Positions 27,776 to 36,182 of a stretch of DNA of 64,000 bases are shown one piece after another. Source of the DNA: Bradyrhizobium diazoefficiens. Its GTDB lineage: Bacteria > Pseudomonadota > Alphaproteobacteria > Rhizobiales > Xanthobacteraceae. How positions within the stretch are numbered: position 1 is the first letter of the stretch; every line of letters starts with the position of its first letter. The stretch lies in the NCBI RefSeq assembly GCF_016616425.1, contig NZ_CP067101.1, forward strand, positions 1,674,001 through 1,738,000. The letters run 5' to 3'. The notes beneath the pieces are model-generated. The model was not told where the DNA came from. It made no database searches and saw nothing but the letters and a program-made list of their open reading frames with translations. The position numbers and the translations under genes were made by a program.

Positions 27776-29161
27776 CTACGCCCCCATCATCGGCATCCGC
27801 GGATATTCGCCGGGCGTGCCAGCCGGCGGGATCGGGATGCCGCCGCCGGAATATTCGTTGAGCTTGTTGCGCAGCGTGCGGATCGAAATGCCCAGGATGT
27901 TGGCGGCATGGGTGCGGTTGCCGAGGCAGTGCTTCAGCGTCTCCAGGATCAGGTCGCGCTCGACATCGGCCACGGTGCGCCCCACCAGCGCGCGCGTCAC
28001 CTGCTCGGCGGCCATCGTCGCATGCGCCACCGCCGGCGCGGTCTTGGCGAGGTCGAGGCGGTCGCCGTCCGGCGTCAGGATGGCGTCGGGTCCGATCTCG
28101 TCGCCCTGCGCCATCAGCACGGAGCGGTGCATGGTGTTTTCGAGCTCGCGGACGTTGCCCTGCCAGCGATTGGTGCAGAGCACGCGGCGCGCTTCCGCCG
28201 AGATCGGACGCACCGGTACGCCGTTGGCCTCGGCATATTTCTTCACGAAGTGCTGGGCGAGCTCCAGAATGTCGGCGGGACGCTCGCGCAGCGGCGGGAT
28301 TTTCAGGTTCACGACGTTGAGGCGGAACAGAAGGTCCTCGCGGAAGGTGCCGTCGCGTACGGCCTCGGCGAGGTTGCGGTTCGAGGTCGCGATGATGCGG
28401 ATGTCGACCGGCACGGGCTTGGTGCCGCCGACGCGGTCGATCACGCGCTCCTGGATCGCGCGCAGCAATTTCGATTGCAGGCGGACGTCCATCTCCGAGA
28501 TTTCGTCGAGCAGCAGCGTGCCGCCGGTGGCCTCCTCGAACTTGCCGATGCGGCGCGCGACCGCGCCAGTGAAGGCGCCCTTCTCGTGGCCGAACAGCTC
28601 GGATTCCAGGAGATGCTCGGGAATCGCGGCGCAGTTGATCGAGATGAAGGGACGCTTGGCGCGCGCCGAGCGGGTGTGGACGTAGCGGGCCAGCACTTCC
28701 TTGCCGGTGCCGGACTCGCCCGTAACCATCACCGAAGCGTCGGAGCCGGCGATCTGCTGCGCCAGCTTGATCACCTTCGCCATCGCCTCGTCGCGATAGA
28801 CCAGCTCGCGGGAATCGTTGGCGACGGCAGCCAGCACCGCGGCGATCAGCTCGGGGTCGGGCGGCAGCGGGATGTATTCCTTGGCGCCGGCATGGATCGC
28901 GGCAACCGCGGCGCGGGCGTCGTTGGTGATGCCGCAGGCGACGATCGGGGCGTGGATGTGCTCGGCCTCGAGCCGCAGCACGAGGTCGCGGATGTCGAGG
29001 GCGACGTCGACTAGCAGGAGATCGGCGCCCTTGCCGCCGCGCAGCACGCGCATCGCCTGCTCGTGATCCTCGGCATGGGTCACGGTGGCGCCGTTCTCCA
29101 TCGCGATCTTGGTGGCGGTGGTGAGCTGGCCCTTCAATGTGCCAACGATGAGAAGCCGCAT
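27776..29161 (-). CDS. flbD: Sigma-54-dependent regulator FlbD
   Basis: A 461-residue NtrC-type activator. It has a receiver-like domain (1-120, with Asp52 at the phospho-acceptor position), an AAA+ domain (Walker A GESGTGKE 148-155, the sigma-54 contact GAFTGA at 195-200, Walker B GGTLLLDE 213-220), and a Fis-type helix-turn-helix at the C-terminus (THAANILGISIRTLRNKL). In Caulobacter, FlbD ends the fliF operon and activates class III/IV flagellar genes while repressing fliF. The same order is here: fliF-fliG-fliH-fliN-flbD. AGGAG precedes the ATG. The 131-base gap before it holds a GATC palindrome. Confidence 0.95.
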   Translation of the reverse strand: MRLLIVGTLKGQLTTATKIAMENGATVTHAEDHEQAMRVLRGGKGADLLLVDVALDIRDLVLRLEAEHIHAPIVACGITNDARAAVAAIHAGAKEYIPLPPDPELIAAVLAAVANDSRELVYRDEAMAKVIKLAQQIAGSDASVMVTGESGTGKEVLARYVHTRSARAKRPFISINCAAIPEHLLESELFGHEKGAFTGAVARRIGKFEEATGGTLLLDEISEMDVRLQSKLLRAIQERVIDRVGGTKPVPVDIRIIATSNRNLAEAVRDGTFREDLLFRLNVVNLKIPPLRERPADILELAQHFVKKYAEANGVPVRPISAEARRVLCTNRWQGNVRELENTMHRSVLMAQGDEIGPDAILTPDGDRLDLAKTAPAVAHATMAAEQVTRALVGRTVADVERDLILETLKHCLGNRTHAANILGISIRTLRNKLNEYSGGGIPIPPAGTPGEYPRMPMMGA

Positions 29162-29218
29162 GTCAGTCTCCTGTCCGTCTGGTCGCGCTGCCGCGCGTCG
29201 TTCCCTGTGTTCGCGTCA

Positions 29219-29284
29219 GCATGATCCCGACCCGAAGGGCCGCATTAGCGCAAAGTGCGAAGCGGCTTTCCGACAAGATCATGC
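29219..29284. repeat. GCATGATC...GATCATGC palindromic repeat, copy C
   Basis: Ends GCATGATC and GATCATGC with CCGAAGGG, TTAGCGC and GGCTTTCCG inside, then CAAACAAC as in copy B. It lies within the fliN-flbD intergenic gap, inside the flagellar operon transcript. Confidence 0.75.
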
Positions 29285-29292
29285 TCAAACAA

Positions 29293-29643
29293 CTACGCGC
29301 GTTCGGTCTTGATGATTTCGGTCATGGTCACGCCGAGCTTGTCCTCGACCAGGACGACTTCGCCGCGGGCGACCAGCTTGTTGTTGACGTAGATGTCGAT
29401 GGCCTCGCCGACGCGGCGGTCGAGCTCGAGCACGGTGCCGGGCCCGAGCTTCAGGAGCTCGCTGACGTCCATCTTCGAGCGGCCGAGCACGGCCGAGACC
29501 TGCACGGGAACGTCGAACACGGCCTCGAGGTCGGCGGCGGCGCGCGCCGCATACTCGTCCTCGGTGTAGCCGACATCGGTGCCGGTCGGCGGCATCGGGC
29601 CGTTGAGATCGGGCAGCGGGACCTGTCCCTCGGTGTCGCTCAT
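29293..29643 (-). CDS. fliN: Flagellar motor switch protein FliN
   Basis: A 116-residue FliN. The C-terminal 75 residues are the SpoA domain (FDVPVQVSAVLGRSKMDVSELLKLGPGTVLELDR...AIDIYVNNKLVARGEVVLV), part of the C-ring of the flagellar motor that binds CheY and the FliH export module. GGGGGAG lies a few bases before the ATG. It begins three bases after the end of fliH. Confidence 0.96.
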   Translation of the reverse strand: MSDTEGQVPLPDLNGPMPPTGTDVGYTEDEYAARAAADLEAVFDVPVQVSAVLGRSKMDVSELLKLGPGTVLELDRRVGEAIDIYVNNKLVARGEVVLVEDKLGVTMTEIIKTERA

Positions 29644-29646
29644 GGG

Positions 29647-30270
29647 CTAGCTCCCCCTGCGGGACGCGATATAGCGTCCGACTATTTCGTCGATCTTGGC
29701 CGCGATGGCGCCGCGCTCCAGCACGACGCCGCCATCGGCCCATTCGATCCGGCAGTCGCCGGTGGCGATGTCGGGCTCGGCCAGGATCACCAGCCGGCCT
29801 TCGAAGCCGCTCTGCTTGGCGAGCCGCTCGATCTTGTCGCGGGCGGCGTCGTAGAGCGCGTCGTTGATGCGGACGACGAGATGCGGCGTCGCGACCAGAT
29901 GCGAGAAGCAGTCCTTGACCAGCGCGACGATCTCGCCGAGCGGCTCAGCGGCGACCAGGTCGGCGCACAGCTTGCGCGCGACCGCGACCGCAACGTCGAC
30001 GGCCTCGGTTTCCATCTTTGATTCGATGTTGCCGATACCGGCTGCGATGCCCCGGATGCCAATGTTGATCTCTTCCATGGCAAGCGCGACGCGGCGGTCG
30101 CTCTCGGCCTTGGCTTCGCGCTGGCCGGCGGCAAAGCCGTCCTGATAGGCGCGCGCCTCGGCTTCCGCGACCCTCGCGGCGATTTCCGCGGCGGTCGCGG
30201 CCTTCTCGCGCGTCGCCCGCTCGGGTGCCGCGAAGTCGGTGTCGAACAGGAATTTCGCCGGAGCGGCCAT
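29647..30270 (-). CDS. fliH: Flagellar assembly protein FliH (FlbE-like)
   Basis: A 207-residue FliH/FlbE family protein. It has a flexible N-terminus, a long helical region rich in Ala/Glu (ATAAEIAARVAEAEARAYQDG), the GxxxG-type repeat region, and the C-terminal block DCRIEWADGGVVLERGAIAA common to FliH and its V-ATPase stator relatives. It escorts and regulates the FliI export ATPase. The ATG overlaps the fliG stop by one base (TGATG), implying coupling. In Caulobacter the gene in this place is flbE. Confidence 0.88.
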   Translation of the reverse strand: MAAPAKFLFDTDFAAPERATREKAATAAEIAARVAEAEARAYQDGFAAGQREAKAESDRRVALAMEEINIGIRGIAAGIGNIESKMETEAVDVAVAVARKLCADLVAAEPLGEIVALVKDCFSHLVATPHLVVRINDALYDAARDKIERLAKQSGFEGRLVILAEPDIATGDCRIEWADGGVVLERGAIAAKIDEIVGRYIASRRGS

Positions 30271-31361
30271 CAGTACACCAGTTCGTCGTCGGCGCGGTTC
30301 TTGGTCAGCATGATCTCGCCCTTAGCGGCGAGGTCCTTGGCGAGATTGACCAGCAGCGCCTGGGCCTCGTCGACGTCGCGCAGGCGGACCGGGCCCATCG
30401 CCGCCATATCGTCCTGCAGCATCTTGGCCGCGCGCGAGGACATGTTGCCAAAGAAGAAGTTGCGGACGTCCTCGTTGGCGCTCTTGAGCGCGACGCCGAG
30501 CTTGTCCTTGTCGACGTTGCGCATCAGGGTCTGGGCCGAGCCGGCATCCAGCTTCACGAGGTCGTCGAAGGTGAACATCAGCGCCTTGATGCGCTCGGCC
30601 GATTCACGGTTGTCCTCTTCCAGCGAGGTGATGAAACGGGTTTCGGTCTGGCGGTCGAAATTGTTGAAGATTTCCGCCATCACCTCGTGGGCGTCGCGGC
30701 GCCGGGTTTGCGACAAATTGGACATGAATTCGGTGCGCAGGGTCTTCTCCACGCTCTCGATCACTTCCTTCTGCACCGCTTCCATCTTCAGCATGCGGTT
30801 GACGACGTCGAGCGCGAGTTCCTCCGGAAAGATGCCGAGCACACGGGCGGCGTGTTCCGGCTTCAGCTTCGACAGCACCACCGCGATAGTCTGCGGGTAT
30901 TCGTTCTTGAGATAGTTGGCGAGCACCTCTTCCTGCACGTTGGAGAGCTTCTCCCACATGTTGCGGCCGGCAGGCCCGCGAATCTCGTCCATGATGCCGT
31001 TGACCCGCTCCGGCGGCAGGTATTGCTGGAGCAGCCGCTCGGTGGCGTCGAAATTGCCCATCAGCGCGCCCGAGGCCGACATGCGCGAGACGAATTCGAG
31101 CAGCATGTCCTCGACCGTGTCGACCTCGACGGTGCCGAGCGTCGACATCTCCAGCGAGAGCTGGCGCACCTCGTCGTCGTCGAGCAGCGACCAGATCTTG
31201 CCGCCATACTGCTCGCCCAGCGCCAGCATCAGGATCGCGGCGCGCTTCGGTCCCGCCACCGTCTCGCTCTGGGCGCCCGCACGGCTGCCCTGGCGGGCAC
31301 CGAGCGTGGAGATCACGCTGGTGATGTCGTTCGAGTTGGCGTTTTGCAGACTGGCAACCAT
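30270..31361 (-). CDS. fliG: Flagellar motor switch protein FliG
   Basis: A 363-residue C-ring protein that binds the MS-ring protein FliF and carries the torque-generating charged surface. The N-terminal domain (about 25-100) has the [19 protein letters not shown] and LSLEMSTLG patterns of the FliF-binding region. The middle has [20 protein letters not shown] and [10 protein letters not shown]. The C-terminal ARM domain ends with [19 protein letters not shown], containing the charged ridge. The stop overlaps the fliH start. The start ATG at 31361 lies 18 bases after fliF. Confidence 0.96.
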   Translation of the reverse strand: MVASLQNANSNDITSVISTLGARQGSRAGAQSETVAGPKRAAILMLALGEQYGGKIWSLLDDDEVRQLSLEMSTLGTVEVDTVEDMLLEFVSRMSASGALMGNFDATERLLQQYLPPERVNGIMDEIRGPAGRNMWEKLSNVQEEVLANYLKNEYPQTIAVVLSKLKPEHAARVLGIFPEELALDVVNRMLKMEAVQKEVIESVEKTLRTEFMSNLSQTRRRDAHEVMAEIFNNFDRQTETRFITSLEEDNRESAERIKALMFTFDDLVKLDAGSAQTLMRNVDKDKLGVALKSANEDVRNFFFGNMSSRAAKMLQDDMAAMGPVRLRDVDEAQALLVNLAKDLAAKGEIMLTKNRADDELVY

Positions 31362-31379
31362 GTCAGATCTCGTCTCGAA

Positions 31380-32990
31380 TCATTTCGCGGGTTCGGTCAG
31401 CCATTGCCGGATGATGGCGACGGTTTCGTTGGGGTTGCGCTCGGCGAGCTCGCCGACGCGGTGAACGGACTGGGCATGGACCTGGCCCTGGATGGTGGCG
31501 ACGTCGATCGCGCTCGCGGCGCTGCTCGGCAGCAGCGGCTGGGCGGCCGGCGCGGCTTCTTCAGAGCTTGCCGGGCCGCTGAGGACGCCGGAGATGGCGG
31601 CGGCGACGTCGTCGGAGGCGAGGATGCGCTTGACCAGCGGGCGGATAACCAGGAACAGCACGACCAGGCCGAGCAGCATCATCACGCCGAGCTCGACGAA
31701 GTACATGACGTCGTCTTTGGTGAACTGGAGCATGCCGAGGAAGCCCGAGGGTTCGCCGATCGGCGCGGTGGAGGGCGCATCGGCAAAGCGCAGATTGACG
31801 ACCTCGACCTGGTCGCCGCGCTTCTGGTCGAAGCCGATGGCCGAGCGCACCAGCGCTGCGATGCGGTCGAGCTGCTCTTTGGTGCGGTCCTGATAAGCCA
31901 GCTCGCCCTTCTCGTTCTTGGAATAGATGCCGTCGACCAGCACCGCGACCGAGATGCGGTTGACCCGGCCGGCCTCGGTCACCTCGGTCTTGGTGGTGCG
32001 GGAGATCTCGTAATTGTTGGTCTCTTCGGTCTTCTTGCTCTGGTCCTTGGCCGCGACGCCGTTGTTCTGCTGGTTGCCGGGCAGCTCGTTGTTGACGGTG
32101 ACCTGGCCGTTGTTGTCGGCGGTCATGCTCTGCTCTTCGCGGGTCTGGCTCGAGCGCAGCACGCGGCCTTCCGGGTCGTACTTGTCCGAGGTCTGGGTGA
32201 CCTTGTTGAAGTCGAAATCGGCGGAGAGCTGCACGCGGGCGCGGCCCGATCCGACCACGGAGGAGACGATGTCCTCGACCTGCTTGCGCATCCGCTTCTC
32301 GAAGGCGATGCGGCGCTCGTCGCCGACCTCCTGCTCCGGATCGGTCGCAGCGCCGTCGGCGAGCAGCTGGCCTGCCTCGTCGACGATCGAGACCCGCTGC
32401 GGCTTCAAGCCGTTGACGGCGGAGGCGACGAGGTGGCGGATGGCGCGGATCTGCTGGGGTTCCAGCGAGCCGCGGACGCGCACCACGATCGAGGCCGACG
32501 GCTCTGGTGCCTCGCGCGCAAACAGCGGGCGCTCGGGCAGCACCAGATGGACGCGGGCGGCCTGGATGCGGTCGATGGCGCGGATGGTGCGGGCGAGCTC
32601 GCCTTCCAGCGCACGCAGATGATTGATGTTCTGCACGAAAGAGGTGGTGCCGAGTGCGTCCGACTTGTCGAATACCTCGTAGCCGACGCTGCCGCCCTTC
32701 GGCATCCCGGCCTCGGCGAGCTTCATCCGCAGCCGGGTGACCTTGTCCTTGGGCACCATGATGATCGAGCCCTCATTGCGGATCTCGAACTGGATGCCCT
32801 GGCGTTCCAGGTCCTTGATGATGCCGGAGGAATCCTCCATGCTGAGGTCGGTGAACAGCGCCGTCATCTGCGGTGTGGTGACGCGCATGATGACGAACGC
32901 GAAAAAGCCGATGAGCGCGGCGGTGACCGCGATCATCGCCGCGAATCGGGCGGCGCCGATACTCTTCAGAAAGTCCGCAAGACCTTGCAA
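31380..32990 (-). CDS. fliF: Flagellar MS-ring protein FliF
   Basis: A 536-residue inner-membrane ring protein. Two transmembrane helices are visible, near residues 18-38 and about 437-458 (VELGVMMLLGLVVLFLVIRP). Between them lies the periplasmic ring part with the YscJ-like segment (TALFTDLSMEDSSGIIKDLERQG) and the long glycine/Asn-rich loop. A cytosolic tail (TIQGQVHAQSVHRVGEL) binds FliG. The frame starts at TTG (32990; MQGLADFLKSIGAARFAAM), with GGGGCGG upstream; ATG at 32936 would remove the start of the first helix. It is the first gene of fliF-fliG-fliH-fliN-flbD. A CtrA-like box lies about 80 bp upstream. Confidence 0.96.
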   Translation of the reverse strand: MQGLADFLKSIGAARFAAMIAVTAALIGFFAFVIMRVTTPQMTALFTDLSMEDSSGIIKDLERQGIQFEIRNEGSIIMVPKDKVTRLRMKLAEAGMPKGGSVGYEVFDKSDALGTTSFVQNINHLRALEGELARTIRAIDRIQAARVHLVLPERPLFAREAPEPSASIVVRVRGSLEPQQIRAIRHLVASAVNGLKPQRVSIVDEAGQLLADGAATDPEQEVGDERRIAFEKRMRKQVEDIVSSVVGSGRARVQLSADFDFNKVTQTSDKYDPEGRVLRSSQTREEQSMTADNNGQVTVNNELPGNQQNNGVAAKDQSKKTEETNNYEISRTTKTEVTEAGRVNRISVAVLVDGIYSKNEKGELAYQDRTKEQLDRIAALVRSAIGFDQKRGDQVEVVNLRFADAPSTAPIGEPSGFLGMLQFTKDDVMYFVELGVMMLLGLVVLFLVIRPLVKRILASDDVAAAISGVLSGPASSEEAAPAAQPLLPSSAASAIDVATIQGQVHAQSVHRVGELAERNPNETVAIIRQWLTEPAK

Positions 32991-33071
32991 GCAACCGCCC
33001 CAACAGATTCGGCCGCTTTCACCGGAAAGGCCGACTGGGCAATTATTGCCTAGGGGATGGTTTCGATATGG

Positions 33072-33085
33072 TTAACGAAGGTTAA
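33072..33085 (-). promoter_or_regulatory. Candidate CtrA-binding site upstream of fliF
   Basis: TTAA (33072-33075) and TTAA (33082-33085) are separated by six bases. The CtrA consensus in Caulobacter is TTAA-N7-TTAA; a six-base spacing is a near match. The site is 82-95 bases upstream of the fliF start and about 100 bases from the stop of sciP. Confidence 0.5.
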
Positions 33086-33120
33086 GAGGTCGGACAAAAG
33101 TCGCGCAAAGAGCGCATATG

Positions 33121-33154
33121 AAAAAAATCGGCCTCGCAGGGCGAGGCCGATTTT
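33121..33154 (-). terminator. Rho-independent terminator between sciP and fliF
   Basis: AAAATCGGCCTCGC (33124-33137) and GCGAGGCCGATTTT (33141-33154) form a perfect 14-bp stem with a three-base loop. On the minus strand it is followed by a T-tract (33121-33127), as expected for the end of the sciP transcript. Confidence 0.9.
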
Positions 33155-33182
33155 CGTCAAAAGCCGCAGATTTCCGGATCGC

Positions 33183-33458
33183 CTACTGGCGATATTGCTG
33201 GATGCGGGTGGTGCGAAGACCCGCCAGACCATGCTGATCGATGGAAAATTGCCAGGAGAGGAATTCGTCGACCGTCAGGGTATAACGGCTGCAGGCCTCC
33301 TCGAGCGAGAGAAGTCCACCACGGACGGCGGCGACGACTTCGGCCTTGCGGCGGATGACCCAGCGTTTGGTGCCGGGTGCAGGCAGATCCGCGATCGTCA
33401 ACGGACTGCCGTCCGGCCCGATGACGTATTTTACCCTCGGGCGATGGGGTTCTGTCAT
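33183..33458 (-). CDS. sciP: DUF1153 protein, SciP-like CtrA antagonist
   Basis: A 91-residue protein with the DUF1153 pattern: RPRVKYVIGPDGSPLTIADL, then PGTKRWVIRRKAEVVAAVRG and LLSLEEACSRYTLTVDEFLSW. In Caulobacter, SciP (a DUF1153 protein) binds DNA at CtrA-dependent promoters and blocks CtrA activation in a cell-cycle-timed way. It is encoded directly upstream of the fliF operon, whose promoter has a CtrA-like site. The ATG at 33458 is used rather than the upstream MRVCEYA. A terminator separates it from fliF. Confidence 0.88.
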   Translation of the reverse strand: MTEPHRPRVKYVIGPDGSPLTIADLPAPGTKRWVIRRKAEVVAAVRGGLLSLEEACSRYTLTVDEFLSWQFSIDQHGLAGLRTTRIQQYRQ

Positions 33459-33515
33459 GGCGTACTCACAAACTCTCAACCACTGAACTCACGCCGTAAC
33501 CCTACGCCCGGCGGC

Positions 33516-33530
33516 TTAAAAATCCGCTAA
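33516..33530 (-). promoter_or_regulatory. Weak CtrA-like site upstream of sciP
   Basis: TTAA-N7-CTAA (33516-33519, 33527-33530) differs from the CtrA consensus TTAA-N7-TTAA at one base, 58-72 bases before the sciP start codon. Confidence 0.3.
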
Positions 33531-33690
33531 GCCTAAGGCTTCAATACAATTCTCCTTGAAACTGGCTGGAACGATGCCGGCCAGGCGGGCTTGAGACGTG
33601 AATCTCGGCCGGCCAGGCGGGTAGAAGGTAAATACTTTACTTACGTCGAACGACTCTTGCGGGGTCGGCGCGGACCCGGAACTCTGATCC

Positions 33691-33820
33691 ACCTCTCCCG
33701 AAGGGAGAGGTCGGATCGCATCGAAGATGCGATCCGGGTGAGGGGTTACAGTGTCACTGTGTGCCGCGGCCCCTCACCCGGATTGCTTCGCAATCCGACC
33801 TCTCCCCGCCGGGGAGAGGT
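33691..33820. repeat. Array of five hairpins (composite dispersed repeat)
   Basis: Perfect or near-perfect stems in series: ACCTCTCCC-gaa-GGGAGAGGT (33691), GGATCGCATC-gaa-GATGCGATCC (33713), GGGTGAGGGG...CCCCTCACCC (33736/33770), GGATTG-cttcg-CAATCC, and ACCTCTCCCC-gcc-GGGGAGAGGT (33798). The outer CCTCTCCC arms also pair with each other. It fills the gap between flgD and sciP and may act as terminator and insulator. Related C-rich hairpins occur at 37757. Confidence 0.85.
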
Positions 33821-33829
33821 GTCGCGACC

Positions 33830-34537
33830 TCAATTGCTGCTTGTCGCGATGATGCTCTTCACCTGGCTGAGGGTGTAGCTGGCACCGTCGATGGTGAGCA
33901 GCGGCGGCGACTGGGTCAGGTCGACCGACGACACGGTGCCTTGCACCTGCGCGGCGATGCCGACATTGTTGTTCGCCGCGTCCTTGCCGGTAGCCGAGAT
34001 CGTGTATTTGCCGTCGGGCCATTGCGTGCCGTCATTGCCCTGGCCGTTCCAGGTGAAGGGGATATCAGTGCCGGCGGCGGCGGTATATTTGCCGGTGAAC
34101 ACCGTCTGGCCGCTGGCATTGGCGACGGTGATGTCGACGGTGGAATCGGAGGGCACGTTGAGATGCCAGGTTGCCGACGCGTTCGTCATGGTCGCGGTCG
34201 AGCCGTCGACCAGGGCGGTCTTGCCGACGAAGCCGAGCGCCTGGGTCGCCTGCGTGGTCTGCTGCAGGGTGACGAGCTGGGTCAGCGAATCGTTGGTCTT
34301 GAGTTGCTGCTCGACGCCGGCGAACTGCACCAGCTGCTGGGTGAACTGGTTGGTGTCGAGCGGATCCAGCGGGTTCTGGTTCTGCAGCTGCGTGGTCAGC
34401 AGCGTCAGGAAGGTCTGGAAGTTGCCGGCGAGCGTCGATCCCGTGCTCGAGCTCAGCGAGTTCGATGAGGACGATTTCGAGAGGTCGGTCGTTCCGGAGA
34501 CGACAGCGGGAGCCGTGGCGCCAGTTGTGGTGGTCAT
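33830..34537 (-). CDS. flgD: Flagellar hook cap / hook assembly protein FlgD
   Basis: A 235-residue FlgD. N-terminal Ser/Thr-rich export region, then the conserved block FQTFLTLLTTQLQNQNPLDPLDTNQFTQQLVQFAGVEQQ (split here across residues 42-80), a FlgD Ig-like/tudor middle (FTWNGQGNDGTQWPDGKY), and a C-terminal strand region. It caps the growing hook. The ATG at 34537 (MTTTTGATAP) is preferred over the longer open frame. It lies 13 bases after fliK on the same strand, so the two form an operon. Confidence 0.95.
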   Translation of the reverse strand: MTTTTGATAPAVVSGTTDLSKSSSSNSLSSSTGSTLAGNFQTFLTLLTTQLQNQNPLDPLDTNQFTQQLVQFAGVEQQLKTNDSLTQLVTLQQTTQATQALGFVGKTALVDGSTATMTNASATWHLNVPSDSTVDITVANASGQTVFTGKYTAAAGTDIPFTWNGQGNDGTQWPDGKYTISATGKDAANNNVGIAAQVQGTVSSVDLTQSPPLLTIDGASYTLSQVKSIIATSSN

Positions 34538-34550
34538 GTTCCAATACTCC

Positions 34551-36182
34551 TTACACTCTGATGTCGACGCCGCTGCTCGGCCCAACCATGCGGCCATAGC
34601 TGCGCCCGACGGGTGCGGCTGCAGCGGCCTCGTCCTCGCTGATGATCAGCCGGCGGGCATTGCCGCCATTGTCGTTGTTCTGGCCGGAGTTCTGGCCCGA
34701 TGAATTCTGGTCACGCAGGCTGAAGGATAGCCCGTTGCTGCCGGTCCTGAGGCCGGCATCGTCGAGCGCGCGCTGCAATTGCGGCGCGTCCTGGCGCAGC
34801 ATCTGCAGCGTCTCCGGCTTCTCCACCGTCAGATGCGAGGTGACCTGGCCGTTGCGATCGACATTGATGCGGACGTCGATGCGGCCGAGCTCGGCCGGAT
34901 CGAGGCTGATGTCGAAGCGGGACTTGCCGGCGCGGATGGCGGCCGCGATCTCGATCGGCACGCCGTTGATCGGCACCGCCGTCGCGGTGGCCGCGGTCGC
35001 GGTCAGCGTCGCGGCCGATGCTGACGCGGCCGAGGTCGTGTTGGTCAGCGGCGCCTGCAGGGCGGAAGCGGCCTGCGCGCTGGGATCGGTGGTATTGAAG
35101 GCGGCCTGCGCATTGGCATGGGCGTGGGCGGCCGGCGCGGCCGGGATTGCGTCGGGCGTACGGTCCGCGGCGGCGGGCTTCGCGTCAGTGGCGCTACCAT
35201 CGGCCTGCGGTTTGGCGACTTGCGGATGCGCGGCGGCGTTGGTGGTCGCCGCGCCCGGTGCTTGTATCGTAGCGGCGTTCGCCTTGCCGGTGTCCTGGCC
35301 GATATTGGAGACGTCGGACTGTCCTTGCGCGGTCGCGCCGGCCTGGAACGAGGTCTTCGGCGTGCCCTGATTGGCGGGGATCAGTCCGCCGGTCGCCTTG
35401 GCATCGGTCGCGGCCTCGTCGGTGGCTCCGGTTGCGGCATCGGCCAGCGTCGCCGAAGTGTCGGCATCGACCTTGGCGCCGGCGGCCTTGGCGCCCTTGT
35501 CGCCGGGCGTCGCGTTGCCGGTCTTGATGCCCGCGATCTGGGCTGCGGTCGAGGCGCTGGCGGCGATGCCGGCGGCGGCGATCGTCAGGGGCGAGAAGGT
35601 GGCGGCCTGGTTTGCGGTCGCATTCGGATCGACCGGCACGACCGGCGCGGCAACAACGACGCTGGGATCTGGCACGGTAGCCTGCGCCGAATCGGTCGGC
35701 GCGGTTGCCGCGGCATCGGTGGCGGCGGCGAGCCCGTCGGCGGCCTCGGCCCTGTCGGCCTTGGACTTATTGGAGTTGGGCTCGTTGGATTTGTCCGCCG
35801 ATTTGGCGTCGGATGTCTCAGGCTTGTCCTTGGCCTTGCCGGCGTCCTTGACCGGATCGCTCGGCGTATCGTTCGTCTCGTCATTTCTGGCGGGCGCGGA
35901 TCTGTCGGCGTCGTCGCTCGCCTTGCTTTGCGAGGGGCGATCCGTGGATGAGGTATCGCGCGGGCCCCTGTCCGCGGAGGACGAGGACGAACCGCTCCGA
36001 CGCGGCGCGTTATCCTGGGCCTGCGAGTCCGCATTGGTGCTGATCGCGAGGGTGTTGCTGTCGACCAGCGACCCGAAGGAGTCGTGCGCGGACGCCTCTC
36101 TGGCGTTCTGCGACCGGGCAGGCTTTTGCGGCGTGCTCGAAACCTGCACGCTTGCCACGACATCTGACGTACGACCGACCAC
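34551..36182 (-). CDS. fliK: Flagellar hook-length control protein FliK
   Basis: A 543-residue hook-length ruler. The first 380 residues are Ala/Ser/Asp/Lys-rich and disordered, as in other FliK rulers. The C-terminal domain is the Flg_hook substrate-specificity switch (FDISLDPAELGRIDVRINVD, HLTVEKPETLQMLRQDAPQL, LRTGSNGLSFSLRDQ). The start is GTG (36182, MVGRTSDVVA) with AAGGGG six bases upstream. Acts at the export gate to change secretion specificity. A sigma-54-type promoter element lies about 150 bp upstream. Confidence 0.92.
   Translation of the reverse strand: MVGRTSDVVASVQVSSTPQKPARSQNAREASAHDSFGSLVDSNTLAISTNADSQAQDNAPRRSGSSSSSADRGPRDTSSTDRPSQSKASDDADRSAPARNDETNDTPSDPVKDAGKAKDKPETSDAKSADKSNEPNSNKSKADRAEAADGLAAATDAAATAPTDSAQATVPDPSVVVAAPVVPVDPNATANQAATFSPLTIAAAGIAASASTAAQIAGIKTGNATPGDKGAKAAGAKVDADTSATLADAATGATDEAATDAKATGGLIPANQGTPKTSFQAGATAQGQSDVSNIGQDTGKANAATIQAPGAATTNAAAHPQVAKPQADGSATDAKPAAADRTPDAIPAAPAAHAHANAQAAFNTTDPSAQAASALQAPLTNTTSAASASAATLTATAATATAVPINGVPIEIAAAIRAGKSRFDISLDPAELGRIDVRINVDRNGQVTSHLTVEKPETLQMLRQDAPQLQRALDDAGLRTGSNGLSFSLRDQNSSGQNSGQNNDNGGNARRLIISEDEAAAAAPVGRSYGRMVGPSSGVDIRV

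Noticed and set aside
27683..29014. A 443-codon plus-strand frame opposite flbD
   Set aside because: Antisense shadow of a gene with all NtrC-type motifs.
30225..33053. A 942-codon plus-strand frame opposite fliH-fliG-fliF
   Set aside because: It is antisense to three well-recognised flagellar genes and has the Arg/His/Ala bias typical of shadows in GC-rich DNA. No family blocks are present.
33036..33060. A possible sigma-54 promoter before fliF (TAGGCAATAATTGCCC on the minus strand)
   Set aside because: The GG and GC dinucleotides are 10 bases apart instead of 12, so it does not fit the -24/-12 spacing.
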